A stretch of 46,111 nucleotides of DNA from Candidatus Eiseniibacteriota bacterium (GTDB lineage Bacteria > Eisenbacteria > RBG-16-71-46 > CAIMUX01 > WJJG01). Shown piece after piece: positions 15,136 through 23,371 of the stretch. Positions within the stretch are counted from its first letter, which is position 1, and each line of letters opens with the position of its first letter. Below the pieces are notes generated by a model. The model saw only the letters and a program-made list of their open reading frames with translations, ran no database searches and was not told the origin of the DNA. A program made the position numbers and the translations under genes. The stretch covers positions 1-46,111 of the forward strand of contig JAGMBO010000107.1 in the NCBI GenBank assembly GCA_023129715.1, in the 5' to 3' direction.

Positions 15136-16296
15136 ATGACAAGCACGCAATTACCACGGATCATCAAGCCCGCCAAGGGATCGTTCTTTCTCTTCGGGCC
15201 GCGCGGGACCGGGAAGAGCACCTGGCTCAAGACCGCGTTTCCGCGCGCCCACACGATCAATTTGCTCGATGAGGCACTCTATCAGTCCTACCTCGCAGAC
15301 ATCGGTCTCTTTGTTGCCGAGCTTCGCTCTCTGCGGCCCGGGACGCAGGTGGTGCTCGACGAGGTCCAACGGATTCCCCAACTCCTCAACGAGGTGCATC
15401 GCTTCATGGAAGAGCGGCGCCTGCGCTTCGTTCTCTGTGGTTCATCTGCCCGCAAGCTCAAGCAGAGCGGGACGAACCTCCTTGCCGGGCGGGCGGTGCG
15501 CCATCACATGCACCCGTTTGTTCCGGAGGAACTCGGTCGAGAGTTCGACCTCGATGACCTGCTCCGCTGGGGAAGCCTTCCCGTGATCTGGAACGCTGAG
15601 GATCGCCGGGGGGCGCTCGAGGCGTACGTACAGATGTACTTGCGCGAGGAGATTCAGGCCGAAGCCTTGGTGCGCAATCTTCCCGGCTTCGCCCGCTTCC
15701 TGCCCATCGCGGCGCTCTTTCATGCGCAGACACTGAACGCGGCGGGCCTGGCCCGCGATGCACAAGTCGCTCGCACGACGGTCCTGGGGTATCTGAGCGT
15801 TTTGGTGGACACCCTAGTCGCGTTCACCCTGCCCGCGTATGAGACGAAGCTGCGAGTCAAGGAGCGCAAGCACCCGAAGCTCTACTGGTGCGATCCGGGA
15901 CTCGTTCGCGCACTCAGACGGCAATTCAGTCCCCCGGGAGCCGAGGAGTGCGGAGCCCTGTTCAAAGGATGGATCGCCCAATTGCTTCGGGCCTACCGTG
16001 ACTATCGGCGGCTTTACGATGACTGGTTCTACTGGGCACCGAGTGAGGCACAGCGGACAGAGGTTGACTTCTTGCTGCGTCGCGGGCAGGAGATGGTAGC
16101 GATCGAGGTCAAGGCCGGGAAGACATTTGCCGAAGTTGATGCGCGCGGGCTGCGCGCGATCGCTGAGCTGCAGGGACTGACCCGCCGAATCCTGATCTAC
16201 AGAGGCGCGCGAAGACTGAAGACCAAGGATGGGATCGACGTCCTGCCGGTCGGTGCCTTCGCAGAGGAATTGGAGGGTGGACGCCTCTTCCCGTAG
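15136..16296 (+). CDS. AAA_14 ATPase with DUF4143 domain
   Basis: 386 residues. N-terminal P-loop ATPase with Walker A GPRGTGKSTW (about 21-30), Walker B VVLDEVQRIP (72-81) and a sensor-like FVLCGSSARKLKQSG. The C-terminal DUF4143 half ends in a restriction-endonuclease-like fold (RTEVDFLLRRGQEMVAIEVK), with Asp, Glu and Lys spaced as in PD-(D/E)XK proteins. A helical LARDAQVARTTVLGYLSVL segment looks like a DNA-binding winged helix. These proteins are widespread and patchily distributed, and their biological role is not established. ATG 15136 is preferred over an upstream TTG at 15091, since a 33-bp palindrome sits directly before it. No Shine-Dalgarno site is present. It converges with the LVIVD gene across 14 bp. 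Confidence 0.9.
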   Translation: MTSTQLPRIIKPAKGSFFLFGPRGTGKSTWLKTAFPRAHTINLLDEALYQSYLADIGLFVAELRSLRPGTQVVLDEVQRIPQLLNEVHRFMEERRLRFVLCGSSARKLKQSGTNLLAGRAVRHHMHPFVPEELGREFDLDDLLRWGSLPVIWNAEDRRGALEAYVQMYLREEIQAEALVRNLPGFARFLPIAALFHAQTLNAAGLARDAQVARTTVLGYLSVLVDTLVAFTLPAYETKLRVKERKHPKLYWCDPGLVRALRRQFSPPGAEECGALFKGWIAQLLRAYRDYRRLYDDWFYWAPSEAQRTEVDFLLRRGQEMVAIEVKAGKTFAEVDARGLRAIAELQGLTRRILIYRGARRLKTKDGIDVLPVGAFAEELEGGRLFP

Positions 16297-16310
16297 GGGA
16301 GAGGCGCGAC

Positions 16311-18485
16311 TCACCGTACGATCAGCACACGCCCGCTGGCCCGATCGCCTGCGGTCGTCGTGATGCGCATGAGATAAACTCCTGCCGCGACTGGATGGCC
16401 GGCATGATCCCGCCCGTCCCACATGAGATCGCCGACACCGGCTGGGAAGACCGCATCGAGCAGCGCCCACACTTGCCGCCCGGTGACATCGTGGATGTGT
16501 GCGTCCACGCGGCTGTGCGCCGGCAGCTCGAGGCGGATCCCAATGCGATCCGATCCTGGGTTCGGAAAGATGCACACGCTCAGTGACGCAGCCGTTGGCT
16601 CCGGTGGACTGGCCGATTCGGGCTCGCACTGCAGCGGCAGGATCCAGAGACCGTAGTAGTCGGCCACGAAGACGTACGTCTCTGAAACTGCCACCCCGCA
16701 TGCTTCCACAGGGGTCGTCACGCCACCCACGAGCCATGGGGACTTGGGATTCGCGATGTCGATCACCTGGAGACCACTGTACCCGTCCGCGACATACGCG
16801 TGGGTGCCCAAGAGAGCCACGTCTCGGGCAGCGTAGGGCGTGTCGGTGCTGCCCACGAGATACGGGTTGGTGGGATCCGTGATGTCGGCGATTCGTAGAC
16901 CGGAACTCCCGTCCGCGATATATGCATACTTGCCGGAGAGCGCCACGTCGTGGGCGGAGCCAGGTGTCTCCAGGTGGCCGACAATCTGTGGGCTCTGTGG
17001 GTTCTTGATGTCGATGATCTGCAGACCGGCTGAACCGTTGGCAACGAAGGCGTGATCGCCCGAGATGGCCATGTCTCCCGCGGAGCCTGGCGTTTGCACG
17101 CTACCTGCAATCACGGGATTCTGGGGATCGCTGACATTGACTACATAGAATCCGGCCGAACCATCCCCAACATAGGCATAGTCTCCCGAAGCGGCCACGC
17201 CATAGGCGAACGCCGGGAGGGGCACGCTCCCCGTGACGTAGGCGTTCTCGGGGTCCGCGATGTCGATGACATGCAGGCCGGTCTGATAGGTGGCGGCGTA
17301 GGCATAGGCGCCGCAGATGGTCACCGCCTGGGCGAATCCCGGCACATACACGCCGTCGATGACCTGCGGGTCGTCAGGAGAGGCGATGTCGATCACCAGG
17401 AGGCCCGAGCCTTGATCGACAAGCAAGGCGTAGGAGCCTGAGATGGCGATGTCGAGAATGTTGTCGTATTCCAGATCGAGACTTCCCACGACCTCGGGAC
17501 ATCGCGAGTTACCGAGCTCGAAAACCTGCAGGCCGTTCCAATCGGGCGGTTGGTCGTCTCCGGAGACCGCGACATAGGCCCGGCCCTCCGAGACCGCCAC
17601 CCCGCGGGCGTTTCCCGGCCAGCCATCCACGTCGGCTCTGCAGAGGTGCTCGGGATCCCAGGGATCAGTGACGTCGACCGAATGGAGCCCGTCGTAGCTC
17701 GCGAAGTAGGCATGCGTACCGGAAACCGTCACGTCCCAACCTCGATCCGGCAGATCTGTGGCGCCCATGACAAACGGTGTCTGGGGGTCCGCGATATCGA
17801 TCACCGTCAAGGTGCTATCGGCGATCACGTAGGCCCGGGAGCTATCTACGGTCACCTGGGCGTAGTCCGCTGGGAGAGGTGCACTGCCGGCAAACTGAGG
17901 GTCTAGGGGGTTCGTCACGTCGATGACCTGCAGGTTCTGGCCAATCGTTGCATACGCATAGGCCCCAGAGGCGGCGATATCGCAGGCCGATTCGGGCGTG
18001 CTCAGCGTCGCGACGACCTCCGGATTCTCAGGGTCGGAGACGTCGATGACGCTGAGCCCCCAGAGGCCGTTGGCGGCGTAGACGTACGTGCCTGCGGCGG
18101 CAATGTCTGCAATCGGTGAGGTGTCCAGGATGCTGACGATCTGTGGGTTCAGGGGATCGGCGATGTCGATTACGCGAAACTGGATGCCGCTGACATAGGC
18201 ATGGGATCCAGAGAGAACCAAGTGATCCGCCATGAAATCACGGCTGGCGACGAGCTGCGGGACTGCGGGATCCGAAACATCGAATACCAAGAATCCGGAG
18301 CGCCAAGAGGTCACGTAGGCGAAAGAGCCGGAGACGGCGACATCCTCGGCACCCTCTAACATCTGTTGGCTGCCGATGGCGTGAAGGAACTCCCCATAGT
18401 CGATGCAGTCGTTGGCCGTAGATCCACTAGGGAGCGAGGCTCCCATCGCGGTTAGAACTCCGACGACCGCTAGGCTCTTCCACAT
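16311..18485 (-). CDS. Secreted LVIVD-repeat protein with C-terminal sorting-like domain (paralogue 1)
   Basis: 724 residues. ATG 18485 follows GAGGT with 6 nt spacing. Signal peptide at 1-24, then CIDYGEFLHAIGS. Thirteen LVIVD repeats of about 43-48 residues follow, each with SG.YAYVADG.SGLQVIDI and DP..P.IVG elements. The seventh is atypical (VFELGNSRCPEVV). The repeats probably fold as one or two beta-propellers. The C-terminal 80 residues are FlgD-like: FPNPGSDRIGIRLELPAHSR, IHDVTGRQVWALL, MWDGRDHAGHPVAAGVYLMR. LVIVD proteins are surface or secreted, with unknown ligands. It lies 22 nt downstream of a close paralogue with the same repeat number and order, so the pair arose by tandem duplication and is probably co-transcribed. 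Confidence 0.88.
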   Translation of the reverse strand: MWKSLAVVGVLTAMGASLPSGSTANDCIDYGEFLHAIGSQQMLEGAEDVAVSGSFAYVTSWRSGFLVFDVSDPAVPQLVASRDFMADHLVLSGSHAYVSGIQFRVIDIADPLNPQIVSILDTSPIADIAAAGTYVYAANGLWGLSVIDVSDPENPEVVATLSTPESACDIAASGAYAYATIGQNLQVIDVTNPLDPQFAGSAPLPADYAQVTVDSSRAYVIADSTLTVIDIADPQTPFVMGATDLPDRGWDVTVSGTHAYFASYDGLHSVDVTDPWDPEHLCRADVDGWPGNARGVAVSEGRAYVAVSGDDQPPDWNGLQVFELGNSRCPEVVGSLDLEYDNILDIAISGSYALLVDQGSGLLVIDIASPDDPQVIDGVYVPGFAQAVTICGAYAYAATYQTGLHVIDIADPENAYVTGSVPLPAFAYGVAASGDYAYVGDGSAGFYVVNVSDPQNPVIAGSVQTPGSAGDMAISGDHAFVANGSAGLQIIDIKNPQSPQIVGHLETPGSAHDVALSGKYAYIADGSSGLRIADITDPTNPYLVGSTDTPYAARDVALLGTHAYVADGYSGLQVIDIANPKSPWLVGGVTTPVEACGVAVSETYVFVADYYGLWILPLQCEPESASPPEPTAASLSVCIFPNPGSDRIGIRLELPAHSRVDAHIHDVTGRQVWALLDAVFPAGVGDLMWDGRDHAGHPVAAGVYLMRITTTAGDRASGRVLIVR

Positions 18486-18507
18486 ATCGCACCTCGCAGA
18501 TACTGGT

Positions 18508-20790
18508 TCACCGCACGATCAGCACGCGCCCCACGGCGACATCCCCGTCATCCGTCGAGAGGCGCACCAGATAGATCCCAGCCGCAACCGGTGTGCCGGC
18601 ATCGTCCCTCCCGTCCCACACGAAATCGCGCACACCGGCAGGGAAGGTGGCATCAAGGAGCGCCCGCACCCGGCGTCCGGTGACATCGTGGATGCTTGCG
18701 GCCACGCGGCTGTTCGCCGACAGCTCGAGGCAGATCCGGGTGTGATGCGACCCCGGATTCGGGAAGGCGCGAATTCTCAGGTTCGCGGCTGTACCCACCG
18801 GCGGGACGAGCGACGCAGACTTGCATTGGAGCGGCAGGATCCAGAGTCCATGGAAATGAGCTGCGATGACATGGGTGCCTGACACTGCGACCCCATGCGT
18901 TGTTCTCGGAATACTCACGCCCCCCCCGAGGCGGGGGCACTCGGGATTCGCGATGTCGATCACCTGAAGACCGTGCCCGTCCGCGATGTAGGCATGCGTG
19001 CTCGAGAGAACCACGTCTTCGGCATTGTAGGGTGTGTCTGCACCGCCCACCAGCTGGGGGCTTGCGGGACTTGTGATGTCGATCACCTGCAGACCGGACG
19101 CTCCGTCCGCGACATAGGCGTAATGGCCGGCGAGAGTTACATCCTGGGCGGAACCTGGTGTGTCCAGATAACCGGCAATCTGTGGGTCTTGGGGATTCTT
19201 GATGTCGACCACCTGGAGACCGCTGGCCCTGTCCGTGACAAAGGCATAGGTGCCTGTGACCTCGACGCCACGAGCTACGCCCGGCGTATCCACGCTGCCC
19301 ACGATCGCGGGACTCCGGGGATCCGTGACGTCGACCACATAGAGCCCGGCATAGCCGTCCGCGACATACGCATAGGTGCCCGAGACGGCCACGCCGTAAG
19401 CGTATTCCGGCAGGGCCACACTCCCAACGATGTAGGGGCTCTCTGGATTCGTGATGTCGATCACCTGGAGGCCGGAGTAATATGTAACCATGTACGCATA
19501 GGGGTCCCTGACGGCCACTGCCCGGGCAGAGCCCGGCACATACACGCCTCCCAAGATTCGCGGGTCCTGCGGAACGGTGATGTCGATCACCCGAAGGCCG
19601 TAGGCTTGGTCAACGAGAAAGGCATAGGTGCCCGAGACGGCGACACCAAAGACATTGCCGCCGGATCCCAGATCGATGCTCCCCACGGCCTCAGGACATC
19701 GAGAGTTGCCGATCGCGAACACCTGAAGCCCGTTCCAGTCGGGCGGCAGCCCATCTCCGGAGACCGCACCGTAAACCTGGTCCTCCGATATGGCCACCCC
19801 GCGGGATCTGCCCAGCCAGCCGTCCGGATCCGCGCTGCATATGAACTGAGGATTCCAGGGATCTGAGATATCGATCGCGTGGAGCCCGTACGCGCCCGTG
19901 ACATAGGCATGCGTGCCCGAGATAGCCACGTCGTAGAGCCGACCGGGAGGATTCACGATGCCCATGACTTGCGGAGTCTGGGGGTCCGTGATGTCGATCA
20001 CCACAAGGGTACTGTCGGTGGTCACATAGGCTCGGGGGCCGCAGACGGCCACGCGCCAAGCTTCCGCCGACATATTTACGCTGCCGACGACCTGAGGGCT
20101 TGGAGCGTTCGTCACGTCGATGACCTGAAGGGTGCAACCAACTGCCACATAGGCGTACGAGGCCGAGACGGCAATCCCGCGGACATAGTCCGGATTGTCC
20201 ATTGTCGCGACGATCTGTGGGTTTTGAGGGTCGGAAATGTCGACCACACAGAAACCCGAATAGCCGTTGGCGGCATAGGCGTACGCCCCCGACACGGCGA
20301 TGTCTACCGCCCATGGCATGTCCACGCTGCCGAGCATCTGCGGGCTTGCGGGACTCGTGATGTCGATCACCTGGAGACCGGGACTACCGGTGACATAGGC
20401 ATAGGAACCCGAGACGGCCACGCACCACGCATAGAAGGCGCAGCTGCCCGCCAACTGAGGGCATGAGGGATCCGAGACATCGATGACCAGGAATCCCGAT
20501 CTCGTGGCGGTCATATAGGCAAACGAGCCGGAAACGGCTACATCCTCCGCACCGCGCAGCGTCGCGATGCTGCCGGTGGCATGGAAAAACTCCCCATAGT
20601 CGATGCATTCGGCGGCCGTTGGTGCGCAGAGCAGCGAAATCCCGATCACGACCAGGGCGCCGGCGGCGGCATGCTCCTTCCACCTGAGACATCGAATCAG
20701 GCGTACAGGGGCCACCAGTAGAGTAACAGCCCGGAACCGAATAGAGAACACCGGCAGGTACGGGATGAGAAAACCTGGAATGAGGGGCAT
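18508..20790 (-). CDS. Secreted LVIVD-repeat protein with C-terminal sorting-like domain (paralogue 2)
   Basis: 760 residues. ATG 20790 follows GAGGAGGTGCGAC, nearly the same ribosome site as its paralogue (GAGGTGCGAT-ATG). Between the ATG and the TGGAAG codons that open the paralogue, this gene has 35 extra codons (hydrophobic PGFLIPYLPVFSIRF and TLLVAPVRL). The usual signal peptide (GALVVIGISLLCAPTAAE) therefore lies at about residues 42-60. Thirteen LVIVD repeats follow, with the same atypical seventh copy (VFAIGNSRCPEAV). The FlgD-like end has IHDVTGRRVRALL and VWDGRDDAGTPVAAGIYLVR. Transcription probably starts at the TTGGCA-17-GATAAT promoter at 20955-20927 and continues into paralogue 1. 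The extra N-terminal segment may mean a wrong start or an unusual double hydrophobic leader. Confidence 0.85.
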   Translation of the reverse strand: MPLIPGFLIPYLPVFSIRFRAVTLLVAPVRLIRCLRWKEHAAAGALVVIGISLLCAPTAAECIDYGEFFHATGSIATLRGAEDVAVSGSFAYMTATRSGFLVIDVSDPSCPQLAGSCAFYAWCVAVSGSYAYVTGSPGLQVIDITSPASPQMLGSVDMPWAVDIAVSGAYAYAANGYSGFCVVDISDPQNPQIVATMDNPDYVRGIAVSASYAYVAVGCTLQVIDVTNAPSPQVVGSVNMSAEAWRVAVCGPRAYVTTDSTLVVIDITDPQTPQVMGIVNPPGRLYDVAISGTHAYVTGAYGLHAIDISDPWNPQFICSADPDGWLGRSRGVAISEDQVYGAVSGDGLPPDWNGLQVFAIGNSRCPEAVGSIDLGSGGNVFGVAVSGTYAFLVDQAYGLRVIDITVPQDPRILGGVYVPGSARAVAVRDPYAYMVTYYSGLQVIDITNPESPYIVGSVALPEYAYGVAVSGTYAYVADGYAGLYVVDVTDPRSPAIVGSVDTPGVARGVEVTGTYAFVTDRASGLQVVDIKNPQDPQIAGYLDTPGSAQDVTLAGHYAYVADGASGLQVIDITSPASPQLVGGADTPYNAEDVVLSSTHAYIADGHGLQVIDIANPECPRLGGGVSIPRTTHGVAVSGTHVIAAHFHGLWILPLQCKSASLVPPVGTAANLRIRAFPNPGSHHTRICLELSANSRVAASIHDVTGRRVRALLDATFPAGVRDFVWDGRDDAGTPVAAGIYLVRLSTDDGDVAVGRVLIVR

Positions 20791-20926
20791 GTCGCACCTC
20801 CTCGAGCAGCGGACCGCGAGCCTCTGCGTCCGTTGGGGTCGCATGGCAGCCGGCGATCTCGAAAGGCAGGTTGACGTTCGCCTCGTGTTCGACTCGCTAC
20901 GCGCCCGCCCATGTAATCCCGTATCT

Positions 20927-20955
20927 ATTATCGCTCAAAGCGGGTGAATTGCCAA
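20927..20955 (-). promoter_or_regulatory. sigma70-like promoter of the LVIVD operon
   Basis: On the minus strand TTGGCA (20955-20950), 17 bp, GATAAT (20932-20927). This is the best consensus match in the window, with a leader of about 130 nt to ATG 20790. Confidence 0.7.
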
Positions 20956-20995
20956 TGGGTCGCTGTGGGCGGATGAACCGGAATCCCATCCGCAC

Positions 20996-21706
20996 TCACG
21001 CGTCCCGGGGGTGAAGCTGGATCAACCGCTCGTAGAACGCGGCCTGGGTTGCATAGGTAAACGGCACGGTGACCAAGAGGCCGAGGCCGAGCGGGATGAG
21101 ACCGACGAAATTGACCGTGATCAAGACCAGCCAGAGTAGGAAGTAGTCGGCCTTGTATCCCTTCATCATGTGCCAGCTCTGACCCAGGGACTCGGGCCCC
21201 CCGACGCCCCGATCCATGATCAAGAGGGGCCATTGCGAGAAGGCGATGGCGAAGATGATGCCGGGAACGAGGAAGAAGAGAATCCCGAAGCCGACGACGA
21301 GTTGCACGATCACATAGGCCAAGATGATCGGGACGAACCTGGTGAAGGCCGAGAAGAACGTGCTGAACACAACTGGCTCACGGCGCAGGATGCGCAGGGC
21401 CGCATAGAGGATCCCGGCAGAGAGAAAGCCGTCCAGCAGTCCGATTGCGGATCCCCATAGCAGCTTGCGGAACTGTTCGAAGGGTGGGATCTCTCCGGCG
21501 GAGATCGCCCCGATCGCGAGGGTGCCCCCGAGGATCCATGCCGCGAGCGCGGTGATCGGGATCTTGAGGAGACAGAAACCGATCAGGACCGCGGGGTCCC
21601 GCTTGAGGGCCTCCCAACCGCCGCGCAGAGAAAGGCTGACCAGGCCCTCACCGGGTGCTGCCAGCGGAGGCCCCGGTGGCGGTGAGTAGCCTGTCGGCGT
21701 GCTCAT
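20996..21706 (-). CDS. Integral membrane protein, DUF975/GPDPase-membrane-domain-like
   Basis: 236 residues with about five or six membrane helices (AVLIGFCLLKIPITALAAWI; FVPIILAYVIVQLVVGFGI; FFLVPGIIFAIAFS; FLLWLVLITVNFVGLIPLG). The segment WPLLIMDRGVGGPESLGQSW, followed by MKG, is characteristic of the broad family of membrane domains annotated as DUF975 or glycerophosphoryl diester phosphodiesterase membrane domain. Its biochemical role is unknown, and no phosphodiesterase domain is present. The N-terminus has a Pro/Gly-rich cytoplasmic tail. Of two adjacent ATGs, 21706 is preferred because GGAGG lies 8 nt upstream. It is divergent from the PLP enzyme gene; the 203-bp gap shows no strong promoter. 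Confidence 0.8.
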   Translation of the reverse strand: MSTPTGYSPPPGPPLAAPGEGLVSLSLRGGWEALKRDPAVLIGFCLLKIPITALAAWILGGTLAIGAISAGEIPPFEQFRKLLWGSAIGLLDGFLSAGILYAALRILRREPVVFSTFFSAFTRFVPIILAYVIVQLVVGFGILFFLVPGIIFAIAFSQWPLLIMDRGVGGPESLGQSWHMMKGYKADYFLLWLVLITVNFVGLIPLGLGLLVTVPFTYATQAAFYERLIQLHPRDA

Positions 21707-21909
21707 GTTCATCTCCTCCCAGCACGACGCCGTCGTTCCCGGCGTCGATTCCCCTTGTTCCTACCATACGTCCCGCCGGGCGTGAAGTTGCCCGCCGCGG
21801 GCGGCCCCGCGTAGCGGCATTCCCAAGGAGAGCAGGGGATGCTAGCGTGACGCGGAGCCCCGCTACCGACGGGACTGCTATCGCTTATCGACACACGGAG
21901 GGGAACGAC

Positions 21910-23151
21910 ATGGCTCGCATCCTGCGTTTCGATCGGTTGCCGATTGAGCGGCCGACCCTGGTTCTCGACCGGGAGCGGGTGATGCGCAATATCGCGCGCA
22001 TGAGCGCCCGCGCCAAGGCCGCCGGCGTGGGATTCCGGCCCCACTTCAAGACCCATCAGTCCGCCCTGATCGGGGATTGGTTCCGGGACCATGGCGTGAC
22101 CGGGATTACGGTCTCCTCCGTGGCGATGGCCGAGTACTTCGCCGCTGCCGGGTGGAGCGACATCACGATCGCCATCCCGGTCAATCCGCGGGAGATCGCG
22201 CGCATCCGCGAGCTGGCCGGTCTTATCGAGCTGGGGGTGCTGGTCGAGTCGCGGGAGACCGTCGACCTTCTAGCTGAGAGCCTCGATGCCCCCGTGCAAG
22301 TCTGGATCAAGGTCGATGCCGGCTACGGCCGTGCCGGGATCCGCTGGGATGAAACCGACCGCATCCGCGCACTCGCCCAACGCATCCGCGAGCAACGACG
22401 ACTGAGCTTCGCCGGAATCCTCGCCCACAGTGGTCACAGCTACCACGAGGTCCGTTGGGGTGACATCCAGGCGACCCGCCAGGCGGTGCTGCGTGTCCAC
22501 GAAGAGTCCCTGACCCGGCTCCAGGGCGTGCGGGAGGCGCTCCTCGCCGGGGGCCTCGAGGCCTGTGCGATCTCGGTCGGGGATACGCCGACCTGCAGTC
22601 AGGCGGAGCACTTCCGTGGGGCCGATGAGATCCGGCCGGGGAACTTCGTCTTCTACGATCTGATGCAGCTTCAGCTCGGTTCCTGCACGGGTGCGGAGAT
22701 CGCCGTTGCGGTGGCCACGCCCGTCCTAGCGGTCTACCCGGAGCGCCGGCAGATCCTGCTCTATGGCGGTGCCGTGCACTTGGCGGTCCAGGCGTTGCCC
22801 GGGGCATCCGAACGGCGCTGGTTCGGGTGTCTGGCGGCAGAACTCGCCGGCACGACGGGGGAGACTCGGCCCCAGGTGGGCAGTCCCCACGAGTCTGCCG
22901 GGCGTGAACGAGCAATCACTGCCGAGCAGACCGAGGGACTCGGGATCCCCGAGATGGCGGCGCCGTTGACCTCACTTTCACAAGAGCATGGAATTGCCGA
23001 TCTCCCCGAGGCACTGATCGAGACGATCCGGTGCGGTGACATCGTGCTTGTCTACCCGGTCCACTCCTGTCTGACGGGCAATCTCTACGATCGCTATGTG
23101 ACCCTCGGGGGTGAGGAGATCCCACGCTTCCGCTCCCTGCCCAGTGCCTGA
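21910..23151 (+). CDS. PLP-dependent D-threonine aldolase / D-serine dehydratase-like enzyme
   Basis: 413 residues, fold type III PLP enzyme (alanine racemase N-terminal barrel plus D-serine dehydratase-like C-terminal domain). The PLP lysine is Lys47 in RPHFKTHQS. The barrel motifs VWIKVDAGYGRAG and GILAHSGHSYHE are clear. The C-terminus has VYPVHSCLTGNLY, whose His and Cys bind the catalytic metal in this family. The likely reaction is metal-dependent cleavage of D-threonine (or another D-beta-hydroxy amino acid) to glycine and an aldehyde, or dehydration of D-serine; sequence alone does not decide. ATG 21910 follows GGAGGGG with 6 nt spacing. The frame is open upstream to 21655, but that part is low-complexity and antisense to the next gene. 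Single gene. Confidence 0.88.
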   Translation: MARILRFDRLPIERPTLVLDRERVMRNIARMSARAKAAGVGFRPHFKTHQSALIGDWFRDHGVTGITVSSVAMAEYFAAAGWSDITIAIPVNPREIARIRELAGLIELGVLVESRETVDLLAESLDAPVQVWIKVDAGYGRAGIRWDETDRIRALAQRIREQRRLSFAGILAHSGHSYHEVRWGDIQATRQAVLRVHEESLTRLQGVREALLAGGLEACAISVGDTPTCSQAEHFRGADEIRPGNFVFYDLMQLQLGSCTGAEIAVAVATPVLAVYPERRQILLYGGAVHLAVQALPGASERRWFGCLAAELAGTTGETRPQVGSPHESAGRERAITAEQTEGLGIPEMAAPLTSLSQEHGIADLPEALIETIRCGDIVLVYPVHSCLTGNLYDRYVTLGGEEIPRFRSLPSA

Positions 23152-23257
23152 ACGGACGGCGGGAGCGGGGGTGTCGATGCTCAATCAATTCGACAAGGCC
23201 CGATAGGACACTCTTGCCGCGGGCTGTTAGGGGCTCTCCCCGCTGACGCCCGATTCC

Positions 23258-23266
23258 TGCTATAAT
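23258..23266 (+). promoter_or_regulatory. Extended -10 promoter of the papain-like protease gene
   Basis: TGC directly before a perfect TATAAT (23261-23266); no -35 is recognisable. It gives a leader of about 100 nt to ATG 23372. Confidence 0.55.
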
Positions 23267-23300
23267 ATGAGATGGACGAAGGTTACGCAGATCGGCAAAG

Positions 23301-23327
23301 CATGCCGCCGAGTGAAGGCGGAGCATG
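23301..23327 (+). other. Stem-loop in the 5' leader of the protease gene
   Basis: CATG-CCGCC (23301-23309) pairs with GGCGG (23317-23321) and CATG (23324-23327) across a 2-nt bulge. The 7-nt loop is GAGTGAA. It sits mid-leader, preceded by ACGCAGATCGGCAAAG. It has the look of a structured leader, but I cannot match it to a known riboswitch. Confidence 0.35.
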
Positions 23328-23371
23328 AACCCCAGAGACCAAGGAACGATGCTGCAGTGGAGAAAAAGAGG

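Noticed and set aside
21655-21909. N-terminal extension of the PLP enzyme
   Set aside because: Ser/Pro/Arg-rich, antisense to the membrane protein gene, and a strong ribosome site precedes ATG 21910.
23281-23340. Cyclic di-GMP-I (GEMM) riboswitch
   Set aside because: GGCAAAG and AACC fragments are present, but the conserved GACGCAAAGCC core and second arm are missing.
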